Of a stretch of DNA of 10,590 nt, positions 1 through 5,703 are shown piece by piece. A model generated the notes under the pieces. That model ran no database searches. It was not told the DNA's origin and saw only the letters and a list, made by a program, of their open reading frames with translations. Position numbers and translations under genes: made by a program. Within the stretch, counting starts at the first letter, position 1. Each line of letters begins with the position of its first letter. The DNA is from an uncultured Clostridia bacterium. Its GTDB lineage: Bacteria; Bacillota; Clostridia; Christensenellales; Borkfalkiaceae. The stretch is taken from positions 1 through 10,590 of the forward strand of contig CALDMH010000053.1 in assembly GCA_937915565.1 (NCBI GenBank), read 5' to 3'.

Positions 1-362
1 GTGACCAGCTCGTCGGAAAATCGCCCGAAAAAATTCGTTATTATATGGAAATAAGGGGCATAGGAATAATAAACATTCAAAGAATGTTCGGTCCCGGCGC
101 GGTTCGTCCTGAAAAGGGCGTTGACATAATTGCGGAATTATCGCCGTGGGAACAAGGGAAAAATTACGACAGAATCGGCATAAACGAAATGTATGAGGAC
201 ATTTTGGATATTAAAATTCAAAAGGTCGTAATCCCGGTTACGCCGGGGCGTAATATCCCCATCGTTCTGGAAACGGCGGCAAGAAAATTCAGGCTTAAAC
301 AAGAGGGGTACGACCCTGCTTCCGACCTTATGCAAAGCGTGTTCGGTTTGGGAGAAGAATAA
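1..362 (+). CDS. hprK: HPr kinase/phosphorylase, C-terminal part (5' end outside window)
   Basis: Only the last 119 codons are present. The open frame runs from base 3 and has no start of its own in this window. The family's C-terminal signature is clear: EIRGIGIINIQRMFGPGAVR, followed by a segment like the conserved VxIPVxPGRNIPIVLE stretch. HprK is the bifunctional enzyme that phosphorylates or dephosphorylates Ser46 of HPr in response to glycolytic intermediates and so controls carbon catabolite repression in Bacillota. The Walker A loop lies upstream of the window and cannot be checked. The tail after the PGRN motif (about 40 residues, ending GLGEE) has normal length for the family. A strong inverted repeat follows 42 bp after the stop. 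The downstream neighbour is convergent, so hprK is the last gene of its transcription unit. Confidence 0.93.
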   Translation, partial: DQLVGKSPEKIRYYMEIRGIGIINIQRMFGPGAVRPEKGVDIIAELSPWEQGKNYDRIGINEMYEDILDIKIQKVVIPVTPGRNIPIVLETAARKFRLKQEGYDPASDLMQSVFGLGEE

Positions 363-403
363 AGAAAACCAAGCGGCTTAAAAATATATAGTATTATAAA
401 GTT

Positions 404-440
404 GCGCGCCGCCCCGAAATTTCGGGGCGGCGCGCTTTAA
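404..440 (+). terminator. Perfect 16-bp inverted repeat, likely terminator of hprK
   Basis: Positions 404-419 and 420-435 are exact reverse complements: GCGCGCCGCCCCGAAA and its mirror. In RNA this forms a GC-rich hairpin whose innermost AAATTT pairs would open into the loop. Only a short TTT run follows, so it is not a textbook terminator, but it sits between convergent genes and could stop transcripts from both sides. Confidence 0.7.
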
Positions 441-486
441 AATACTTAAAACGTTATAGAACTTTAAAATCGCGTTGAGAAAATCG

Positions 487-1425
487 TTATTTGCCGTTCG
501 TCGTTACGGTTACGTTATCGATAAGCCTCCCCGAATAGCGCAGGTTTGCGTATTCCGCACGATTGCCGTAAAGCAAGAGAACGTCGTTGTCGTTTTTGAA
601 ATGCGGGGGAGGTAGAACCGCGGAAAAATCGCCGATAAAAGTTTTAAGGTCGTCGGCGCGCGGCCGAAGCCTCGGCGTGAGAAAATCGCTTACGTTTTTT
701 CCCAACCGCAATTCCTCAAAGAAAGCGTACGGCAAAAGCATTTCGGGCAGTTCGTAAGGCTCTTTGCCTCGATACACGTCGATTTTTTCAAGACTTACGC
801 CGCCATTGAAGCTCCACGTCGACGTGACCGTGTGACGAAGAACGTCGCTTATCGATTCCGTGAGAAAAACCTTATCGTTTTTCGCCTCGAAGCCGTCACA
901 TTCGCGTTTTAAAACCGTTTTGATGCCGTTTTCGGAAATTTCAAAGCCGAACACCGCGGTTTTTTTATCCGACAAAAACGCGACGAGATAAGCTCGTTCG
1001 TTTAAAAAAGCCTTTTCCAGATTAAGCGTTTTCGGAACGAACGGAATACTTTTAACGGTTTTATCCTTCCCGCGCCGAACGCTTATTTTAATTCCGTTTT
1101 CAACGTAAACCCGAAGTTCAACCGAAAAATTCGGGAAATCAATCGTCTTAAAGAAAAGCTCTTTAAAATCGGAAGCGGCTCTTTCTGAAAACTTCGGAAT
1201 TATCAAAAAGCCCCCGTATAAGTCGATTATTCGAGCATTTTCGTTGTTATCGGGTTGCTCTTTCCTGAGGATAAAACACGACGGAGCATAGCCTCTTAAA
1301 AGCGGAATAAACTCAAACAAACCGTTTTTATATGGCAAAATGGAATAATTCTCGCCGATTACGCCGAGAAATTCGCCGTTAAGTTTCAACGCGCAGGGAA
1401 TCGCGGACAAAAAATATAAATACAT
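487..1425 (-). CDS. Hypothetical protein, 312 aa, soluble, beta-rich
   Basis: I do not recognise this family. The protein starts MYLYFLSAIPCALKLNGEFL and has no signal peptide or convincing membrane span. The alternation of hydrophobic and charged residues suggests a largely beta-strand cytoplasmic protein. The first 50 residues (NGEFLGVI..., then KNGLFEFIPLL) resemble a small beta-sandwich unit of about 50 residues, but this is only an impression. The ATG at 1423-1425 is the first possible start; no GTG or TTG lies upstream in frame for about 90 bases. Its ribosome site is poor: the nearest purine run, GGAATAA, is about 10 bases away. The gene converges with hprK across the 404-435 hairpin, and chrA2 ends 127 bp upstream. 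Codon use matches the neighbours, so there is no sign of recent transfer. The gene is real with fair certainty; its function is unknown. Confidence 0.75.
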   Translation of the reverse strand: MYLYFLSAIPCALKLNGEFLGVIGENYSILPYKNGLFEFIPLLRGYAPSCFILRKEQPDNNENARIIDLYGGFLIIPKFSERAASDFKELFFKTIDFPNFSVELRVYVENGIKISVRRGKDKTVKSIPFVPKTLNLEKAFLNERAYLVAFLSDKKTAVFGFEISENGIKTVLKRECDGFEAKNDKVFLTESISDVLRHTVTSTWSFNGGVSLEKIDVYRGKEPYELPEMLLPYAFFEELRLGKNVSDFLTPRLRPRADDLKTFIGDFSAVLPPPHFKNDNDVLLLYGNRAEYANLRYSGRLIDNVTVTTNGK

Positions 1426-1537
1426 ATTATATGTTATTCCGCGTTCGGGCGACTTATGTATGCCGCCTTGTTTACAAGCAATCGAAACACCGATATTTTT
1501 ATAATATTTGCAGCCGACGTAAATTGCGATAAGCCTT

Positions 1538-1557
1538 GAATTTTAATGAATTTTAAT
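1538..1557. repeat. Two tandem copies of a 10-bp AT-rich unit
   Basis: GAATTTTAAT occurs twice head to tail (1538-1547 and 1548-1557). The second copy includes the stop codon of the second CHR-family gene. It is short and AT-rich and may be chance. Confidence 0.5.
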
Positions 1558-2119
1558 AAATCAACATTCCGTAAATCGCCGAAAAAACGATGAGAATTAT
1601 GGGCGAAACGGATTTTTTAGTAATTTTTTTGTAAAAAAATGCGATAACAGCGAGAGTTGCGAATAGAATTATGCCTTTTACGTCCGCGGTGAATTTATCT
1701 CCGACGCTTGAAACGCCGAAAATCACGCTTAAAATCATCGTCACGCCCGTCGCCACGATAAGCGCGGTTACGGCAGGGCGAATTCCGCTTAACGCCGCGT
1801 TCACTCCCGCATAACGCAGAAGATTGTTTAAAAGAACGGTGATTAGTAAAATTATGACGAAGGACGGCAAAATTACGCCAAATGTTGCCGCAAGCGCGCC
1901 TAAAAAACCGCCCAGCGACGAACCTACGAAAGTTGCCATATTGACGGCAAGCGGCCCGGGGGTGGATTCCGCAACGGCGATAAAATCGAGAAAAGCCTCT
2001 TCCGTAAGCCAACCGTTGCCGATAACCGTTTCTTTCACGACGGAAATCATTCCGTAACCGCCGCCGAACGAAACCGCTCCGATTTTCAAAAAGTTAAGGA
2101 ATAATTGAAGGTAAATCAT
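1553..2119 (-). CDS. Chromate transporter (CHR) family protein, half-size, second of a pair
   Basis: This is a 188-aa membrane protein of the CHR (ChrA) family in its short, single-domain form. Signature residues are FGGGYGM at about 18-24 and AVAESTPGP at about 48-56, followed by GGFLGALAATFGVILPSF and several hydrophobic helices to the C-terminus. Full-length ChrA proteins contain two such domains. Short versions are typically encoded as adjacent pairs that work together, as seen here. Characterised members export chromate by a proton-linked mechanism; in an anaerobe the natural substrate may be another oxyanion (inference). The start is set by a GGGAGGAAA site at 2125-2133, 5 bases upstream. 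The ATG overlaps the TGA of the first copy in an ATGA (2116-2119), which implies translational coupling. The product is the last gene of the darA-chrA-chrA set. Confidence 0.9.
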   Translation of the reverse strand: MIYLQLFLNFLKIGAVSFGGGYGMISVVKETVIGNGWLTEEAFLDFIAVAESTPGPLAVNMATFVGSSLGGFLGALAATFGVILPSFVIILLITVLLNNLLRYAGVNAALSGIRPAVTALIVATGVTMILSVIFGVSSVGDKFTADVKGIILFATLAVIAFFYKKITKKSVSPIILIVFSAIYGMLIY

Positions 2120-2853
2120 TCGTTTTCCTCCCTTTTTTCGCTCTCGGAAGCTTCGTCGAGAGATTTCTCGGAAGCTTCGTAGGAAGCCTTATGGGCTATT
2201 GAGCAAACTGCGTTTTTATCGGAAGCCTTATCGGAAACTTTCTGACAAACCGGAATTTCGTCGGAAGATTTAGCGGAAACTTTTGAACGCGCGGAAGTTA
2301 TAAGGTATGCGATTACGCCGACGGCTGCGGCGATTAAAATCAAATAAATAGATGAGAAATTTACGGCAAAAAGAGAAAGCGTGACCACGGTTGCCGCCGT
2401 CACGCCGAAAATTATCAGGTTAAACGCGCTCTTTTTTGCGGAAAGAAAAAGTTTCAAGCCCGCCGAAAGAATGAGAAAGGTTACGCAAACTCTTATCCCT
2501 TTGAAAGCAAGCGCGACGTATTCAAGCGAAATAAACGCGTCGAAGAAAAGCGAAACGACGTAAATAATCGTAAACGACGGAATACACACCGCCAGCGTTG
2601 CAATCAGCGAGCCGAGAAATCCGCCTATTTTATAGCCGATATACGTCGAGCAATTTATCGCAATCGGGCCGGGAGTGGATTCCGCAACGGCGATTACGTC
2701 GGTAAATTCGTCCTTTTCAAGCCATTTTTTCTTTTCGATAAATTCGTTTTGGAGGAGCGCAATCATAGCGTAGCCGCCTCCGAACGAAAATAACCCTATT
2801 TTAAGCGTGGATAAAAAGAGCGATAACAGCGTTTTGCCGTCACATTTTTTCAT
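2116..2853 (-). CDS. Chromate transporter (CHR) family protein, half-size, with repetitive charged tail
   Basis: This 245-aa protein has the CHR domain at about 10-187: FGGGYAM at 24-30, AVAESTPGP at 55-63, GGFLGSLIATL after it, then hydrophobic helices to ITSARS. It is homologous to the next gene along its membrane part, so the two are a tandem duplicated pair. Residues 188-245 form an extra hydrophilic tail, unusual for the short form. It is rich in Ser, Lys, Asp and Glu with loose repeats of the type SDKAS, YEAS and DEAS, and probably lies in the cytoplasm (inference). The start at 2853 lies 14 bases inside the end of darA and has a CGGAAG site (2863-2868) within the darA coding sequence. 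The overlap on both sides argues for one coupled operon. Likely partner: the second CHR protein. Substrate unknown; chromate is the family's named substrate. Confidence 0.9.
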   Translation of the reverse strand: MKKCDGKTLLSLFLSTLKIGLFSFGGGYAMIALLQNEFIEKKKWLEKDEFTDVIAVAESTPGPIAINCSTYIGYKIGGFLGSLIATLAVCIPSFTIIYVVSLFFDAFISLEYVALAFKGIRVCVTFLILSAGLKLFLSAKKSAFNLIIFGVTAATVVTLSLFAVNFSSIYLILIAAAVGVIAYLITSARSKVSAKSSDEIPVCQKVSDKASDKNAVCSIAHKASYEASEKSLDEASESEKREENE

Positions 2854-3157
2854 AATACGAAACTTCCGAAACGAAAACCGTCGCTCCGCCGACGAGAACC
2901 TCTTTCAATCCGAAATTCTCGTTCCCGGGGATAACCATATCCGCGGTGGGCTCCATACGCTTTGCGGAGTTTTCTCTTATAATCGAGATTATTTCCTTAA
3001 CTCTTTCGTCGTCTGCGCCGATAAGCAGAGTTTCGTTTCCGGTTTTCAGAAAACCGCCGGAACTCGCAACCTTCGTGAAGGCGACTTTTGCGTCGGTGAG
3101 AGCGGTGCAAACGGCGTTTGCGTCCTTACGGTTGATTATTGCAGTTATCATTTTCAT
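2840..3157 (-). CDS. darA: Cyclic-di-AMP receptor, DarA/PstA family (PII-like)
   Basis: This 105-aa protein matches the DarA/PstA family of trimeric PII-like proteins that bind cyclic di-AMP. The N-terminal strand MKMITAIINRKDANAV, the segment TKVASSGGFLKTGNETLLIG and the C-terminal VLVGGATVFV are the family's landmarks. Residues known to contact the ligand in characterised homologues are present at the same numbers: T28, F36, L37, N41 and G47. The B-loop region after ENSAKR is fairly short. The start is fixed by a strong GGGAGGAAA site (3164-3172). The downstream target of these receptors is generally unresolved, so the 14-bp overlap with a CHR-type transporter gene is informative: c-di-AMP often controls ion and osmolyte transport. 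The gene lies 68 bp after ttcA, with small hairpins between. Confidence 0.93.
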   Translation of the reverse strand: MKMITAIINRKDANAVCTALTDAKVAFTKVASSGGFLKTGNETLLIGADDERVKEIISIIRENSAKRMEPTADMVIPGNENFGLKEVLVGGATVFVSEVSYYEKM

Positions 3158-3185
3158 TGTCGTTTCCTCCCGATGTGTTTTTTAT

Positions 3186-3224
3186 AAAAAGCCGTTTAAT
3201 CGACTTATAGCCGCACTTTTGCGG
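3186..3224 (-). terminator. Two small hairpins plus T-run between ttcA-like gene and darA; weak terminator or attenuator
   Basis: On the minus strand, right after the ttcA-like stop, there is CCGCA-4 nt-TGCGG (3224-3211). A second 5-bp stem follows, AGTCG-6 nt-CGGCT (3205-3190, one G-T pair), then TTTTT. The stems are short, so termination would be partial. It may lower expression of darA and the transporters relative to ttcA. Confidence 0.45.
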
Positions 3225-3225
3225 T

Positions 3226-3969
3226 TTATTCCTTGTCGTTTGATTTGCCTGCGTCGTCAAAAAGCGAATTGCGTTCGGGGTGCGTTATTGCACCGAGAAC
3301 GTTCTCCTTGATTTTTTTGTTGTCCCGTTCAAGCGTTTTCAAAAGGTTCTTGATATATTGTCTTTTCGTGTGTTTGTCGGCAGGGCAGGGGTTGTGAATA
3401 ATCGGCTTGTCCTTTGCAAACGCGGCGATTTCCTTTTCGCGTACGTATATCATAGGTCTTATAACCGTAAGCCCTTTTCTTTCGAGTTTCGTTACGGGCG
3501 AGAAAGTGGAAAGCCTGCTTTCGTAAAAAAGCGAAAGGAAAAGCGTTTCGATAAGGTCGTCCGCGTGGTGCCCGAGCGCGACCTTGTTGCACCCGTGATT
3601 AACCGCCGTATTGTTGAGCGCGCCGCGGCGCATATTTGCGCAAAGGCTGCAAGGGTTAGGTTCTTTTCGCACGTCGAAAACGATTTCGCCGATATGCGTC
3701 GGTTCGATGACGTACTCTACGTCGAGTTTTTTGCAAAGTTCCGTAACGGCCTCCACTTCCTTTTCGTCAAGGCCGAGCCCCATATCGACTGAAATGGCCA
3801 TCACCTCGTATTTTTTCGGGTAAAAGCGGCGCATCGTCGCCAATATATACAATAACGTCACGCTGTCCTTTCCGCCGGAAAGCCCCACCGCGATTTTGTC
3901 GCCTTCGGCTATCATATCGTAATCTTCCGCGGCTCTTCTCGCTTTGGAGAGTAATTTTTGAAGTTCCAT
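3226..3969 (-). CDS. ttcA: TtcA-like tRNA 2-thiocytidine biosynthesis protein (PP-loop ATPase)
   Basis: This 247-aa protein of the TtcA/TilS PP-loop superfamily probably adds sulfur to C32 of certain tRNAs in the cytoplasm. It has the ATP pyrophosphatase loop SGGKDS at 31-36, a CSLC pair at 107-110, GHHADD at 133-138 and a third cysteine at 195 (NPCP). Two CxxC cysteines and one later cysteine are what TtcA uses to hold its Fe-S cluster, which separates it from TilS. It is shorter than E. coli TtcA (311 aa), as is usual for Gram-positive relatives. I chose the ATG at 3969 rather than 3987. A GGAG site (3978-3975) sits 5 bases upstream of 3969, while 3987 has none and lies in a divergent promoter's -35 box. 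The exact tRNA target is not shown by sequence. Confidence 0.88.
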   Translation of the reverse strand: MELQKLLSKARRAAEDYDMIAEGDKIAVGLSGGKDSVTLLYILATMRRFYPKKYEVMAISVDMGLGLDEKEVEAVTELCKKLDVEYVIEPTHIGEIVFDVRKEPNPCSLCANMRRGALNNTAVNHGCNKVALGHHADDLIETLFLSLFYESRLSTFSPVTKLERKGLTVIRPMIYVREKEIAAFAKDKPIIHNPCPADKHTKRQYIKNLLKTLERDNKKIKENVLGAITHPERNSLFDDAGKSNDKE

Positions 3970-3974
3970 AATTG

Positions 3975-3978
3975 CTCC
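3975..3978 (-). promoter_or_regulatory. Ribosome binding site that sets the ttcA-like start at 3969
   Basis: GGAG on the minus strand lies 5 bases before the ATG at 3969. The upstream in-frame ATG at 3987 has only AAGCTTTTT before it, so it is probably not used. Confidence 0.7.
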
Positions 3979-3980
3979 GA

Positions 3981-4009
3981 TTGACATAAAAAGCTTATAG
4001 TGATATAAT
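3981..4009 (+). promoter_or_regulatory. Consensus sigma-A promoter for the 4107 membrane protein gene
   Basis: TTGACA (3981-3986), exactly 17 bp, then TATAAT (4004-4009), preceded by the extended -10 TG at 4001-4002. Both hexamers are perfect. Transcription would start near 4016 and leave a leader of about 90 bases. The -35 box overlaps the unused upstream ATG of the ttcA-like gene. Confidence 0.88.
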
Positions 4010-4033
4010 ATTATAAAACGGAGAAAAACACAA
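4005..4033 (-). promoter_or_regulatory. Divergent sigma-A-like promoter for the ttcA-like gene
   Basis: On the minus strand, TTGTGT (4033-4028), a 17-bp spacer, then TATTAT (4010-4005). Its -10 shares bases 4005-4009 with the plus-strand TATAAT inside the palindrome ATAATATTAT (4005-4014). The predicted start near 3998 gives a leader of about 28 bases and fits the translation start at 3969. Confidence 0.65.
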
Positions 4034-4106
4034 GCGTTTTTTAAAATTTTGTTTTTGAAATTATTATGTAAAACGCAGATGATTTTCGGCGCGCAGAGGT
4101 TTTTTT

Positions 4107-4739
4107 ATGACAAATGCGTTAGGTAAATTTTTACTGGGGCTTTTCGGCGGAAACAAAATAATCGCCACTCTTTTCGTTTCGATGTTCCCGCTCATAGAGC
4201 TTAAAGGCGCGATTCCTATCGGAACGGGGCTTTTCGAGATGAATTTATGGGCGACGGCAGGCATTGCCTACCTTGGCTCGACGTTAATTTCCATAGTGGT
4301 TTTCTTTGCTCTTATTCCCGTTTTCGGGCTTTTGAAAAAGATAAAATTTATAAAAAGGCTGGTTGAAAAGGTTGAGCAGATTTTTAAAAACAAAGCCGAA
4401 GAGATAGCGAAAAAAACCGACGGCTCGGCGGAATCGGAAGCGAGAAAGATAATGATGATAAGTCTTTTCGTCTTCGTTGCCGTACCGTTTCCCGTAACGG
4501 GAGTGTGGACTGGCACGGCGATTGCGGTGTTTCTCGGGCTTAAATTCCGGGAAGCGGTTCTTCCGATTGCCGGCGGAAATCTCATCGCGGGGCTTATAAT
4601 AACCGTTCTGACGATGTTTTTCAAGGACTACGTCAATATAATTATTTACGTTTTGTTCGCGATTGCCATCGTGATGCTGGTGGTTTTTATAATCAAAGTG
4701 GTAAAATCAAAACCGTCGGGCGACGCGGATAAGAAGTGA
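4107..4739 (+). CDS. Small multidrug export protein family (COG2426) membrane protein
   Basis: This 210-aa integral membrane protein has the family's PLIELKGAIPIG motif near residue 30, and VPFPVTGVWTGTAIAVFLGL with PIAGGNLIAG in the second half. Hydrophobic helices cover about 10-35, 43-72, 112-140, 145-172 and 175-198, interrupted by a charged cytoplasmic loop (KKIKFIKRLVEKVEQI, about 74-105). The two P-(x)-G-rich re-entrant-looking segments resemble each other, as in DedA-like architectures. The family name comes from a weak drug-export annotation; the true substrate is not established. AGAGG at 4095-4099 lies 7 bases before the ATG. Expression is probably driven by the consensus promoter at 3981-4009. 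No terminator lies in the short gap before the next promoter, so read-through into the kinase-like gene is expected. Confidence 0.85.
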   Translation: MTNALGKFLLGLFGGNKIIATLFVSMFPLIELKGAIPIGTGLFEMNLWATAGIAYLGSTLISIVVFFALIPVFGLLKKIKFIKRLVEKVEQIFKNKAEEIAKKTDGSAESEARKIMMISLFVFVAVPFPVTGVWTGTAIAVFLGLKFREAVLPIAGGNLIAGLIITVLTMFFKDYVNIIIYVLFAIAIVMLVVFIIKVVKSKPSGDADKK

Positions 4740-4755
4740 AATTTTCGGTTTTGTA

Positions 4756-4784
4756 TTGACAAAATTTGCAAAATGCGGTATAAT
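4756..4784 (+). promoter_or_regulatory. Consensus sigma-A promoter for the cytidylate-kinase-like gene
   Basis: TTGACA (4756-4761), a 17-bp spacer and TATAAT (4779-4784), all perfect matches. Transcription would start near 4791. The longest in-frame extension of the downstream gene would begin with TTG at 4756, the -35 box itself, which rules that start out. Confidence 0.92.
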
Positions 4785-4823
4785 ACGGACGGGTGAGCGG
4801 GAAAGCGTTAAACTTGCTCGGTT

Positions 4824-4830
4824 AAGGAGA
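4824..4830 (+). promoter_or_regulatory. Strong ribosome binding site fixing the start at 4837
   Basis: AAGGAGA lies 7 bases (from the GGAG end) before the ATG at 4837. It supports the 199-aa form of the kinase-like protein over a longer one. Confidence 0.85.
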
Positions 4831-4836
4831 TGTCAT

Positions 4837-5436
4837 ATGGATAATAATAAGAAATATTACGTTGTCGTGAGCAGACAGTTCGGCTCGGGCGGTGCGGAAA
4901 CGGCTTCCAAACTCGCCGCAAAGCTCGGCGTTAAGTGTTACGATAAAACGCTTGCCGAAATGACCTCGGTCGTCACGGGCTTCGATAAACACATAGTTTT
5001 GTCCGCGGAGGACAGAGCGACGAACGCGTTCTGGTATTCGAGTTTTCTCGGCGGGGAATCGCTTTCGCTTTACGACAAAGTGTTTATCGGGCAATCGAAC
5101 GTTATAAAGAAACTCGCGGATAAAAGTTCCTGCGTATTCGTCGGAAGATGCGCCCAATCGGTTTTGAAAAATTACGAAAACGTTATCAGCGTGTTCGTTT
5201 GCGCGCCGATGAGCCAAAGAGTGGCGAGGGTTTCCGCCGGTTACGGAGTTTCGCCTGCCGAGGCCGAGAAGATTATCAAAAAGAACGATAAGGCCCGCGC
5301 CGCGTATTATAAAAAATACGGAAATATGAAATGGGGCGCGGTAGATAATTACGACCTCGTCGTCAACACGAGAATAGGCACTTCCAAAGCCGCCGACATT
5401 ATCTCCGATTACGTCAACGAAATAATCGAAAAATAA
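4837..5436 (+). CDS. Cytidylate kinase-like family P-loop protein
   Basis: This 199-aa protein fits the cytidylate-kinase-like family (Pfam Cytidylate_kin2). It has an N-terminal strand and nucleotide loop YYVVVSRQFGSGGAETASKL (8-25 or so), followed by CYDKTL. FVGRCAQSVL at 101-110 stands where family members have GRCADYIL. Then come an SxxxRVARVSAGYGVS-type segment, a lid-like KKNDKARAAYYKKYGN, and a C-terminal YDLVVNTRIGTSKAADII. Members are thought to phosphorylate nucleotides, but most are untested. The position just after GSGG is usually Arg or Lys; here it is Ala19-Ala20-Glu21 context (GSGGAET), so activity may be altered. The gene has its own consensus promoter and a downstream terminator, so it can be expressed alone. 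Confidence 0.87.
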   Translation: MDNNKKYYVVVSRQFGSGGAETASKLAAKLGVKCYDKTLAEMTSVVTGFDKHIVLSAEDRATNAFWYSSFLGGESLSLYDKVFIGQSNVIKKLADKSSCVFVGRCAQSVLKNYENVISVFVCAPMSQRVARVSAGYGVSPAEAEKIIKKNDKARAAYYKKYGNMKWGAVDNYDLVVNTRIGTSKAADIISDYVNEIIEK

Positions 5437-5448
5437 AGCTCGTTTTTT

Positions 5449-5478
5449 AAGCCTCTTCCGCACGGGAAGGGGCTTTTC
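5449..5478 (+). terminator. Rho-independent terminator after the kinase-like gene
   Basis: An 11-bp stem joins 5449-5459 to 5465-5475 (AAGCCTCTTCC with GGAAGGGGCTT, one G-T pair) around a 5-base loop. A T-rich run, CTTTTCATTTAT, follows. It lies 13 bases after the stop codon. Confidence 0.8.
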
Positions 5479-5482
5479 ATTT

Positions 5483-5542
5483 ATATAGATACGTAAAAGG
5501 TTCGGTTTTCGTATATAAATACGTAAAAGGTTTGGTTTTCGC
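5483..5542. repeat. 30-bp direct tandem repeat, two copies
   Basis: Units 5483-5512 and 5513-5542 match at 27 of 30 positions, sharing the core ATACGTAAAAGG and GGTTTTCG. They lie directly after the terminator and are intergenic. No protein use is apparent on either strand. Confidence 0.85.
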
Positions 5543-5549
5543 TCGGCCG

Positions 5550-5634
5550 CGCCGATTACCAAGCCGCGTCGATTACCAAGCCGTGCCGATTGCCAAGCCT
5601 TGTCGATTGTCAAGTTGCGCCGATTTTTGCTTTG
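5550..5634. repeat. 17-bp degenerate tandem repeat, about 4.5 copies
   Basis: Units begin at 5550, 5567, 5584, 5601 and 5618. The consensus is roughly CGCCGATTACCAAGCCG. Units 1 and 2 differ at one base; units 3 and 4 drift further; the fifth keeps only CGCCGATT. The array ends just before the -35 box of the next operon. Confidence 0.85.
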
Positions 5635-5641
5635 CGAATTC

Positions 5642-5670
5642 TTTACAAACCGCAAAAAAAATGCTAAAAT
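5642..5670 (+). promoter_or_regulatory. Sigma-A promoter of the 5704-8067 operon
   Basis: TTTACA (5642-5647), 17 bp, then TAAAAT (5665-5670), each one mismatch from consensus. The predicted start near 5677 gives a leader of about 27 bases containing the AGGAGG site. Confidence 0.8.
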
Positions 5671-5703
5671 AAAAACGAATTCGTGTTTCCGAGGAGGTCG
5701 ATT

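Noticed and set aside
1467..1480. CTTGT-TT-ACAAG inverted repeat as an operator upstream of the 487-1425 gene
   Set aside because: The arms are only 5 bp and no clear promoter could be placed around it, so chance is likely.
3280..3792. 170-aa open frame on the plus strand
   Set aside because: It is antisense to the ttcA-like gene, whose PP-loop and cysteine motifs are clear.
5483..5634. CRISPR array
   Set aside because: Units are contiguous tandem repeats without unique spacers, and no cas genes are present.
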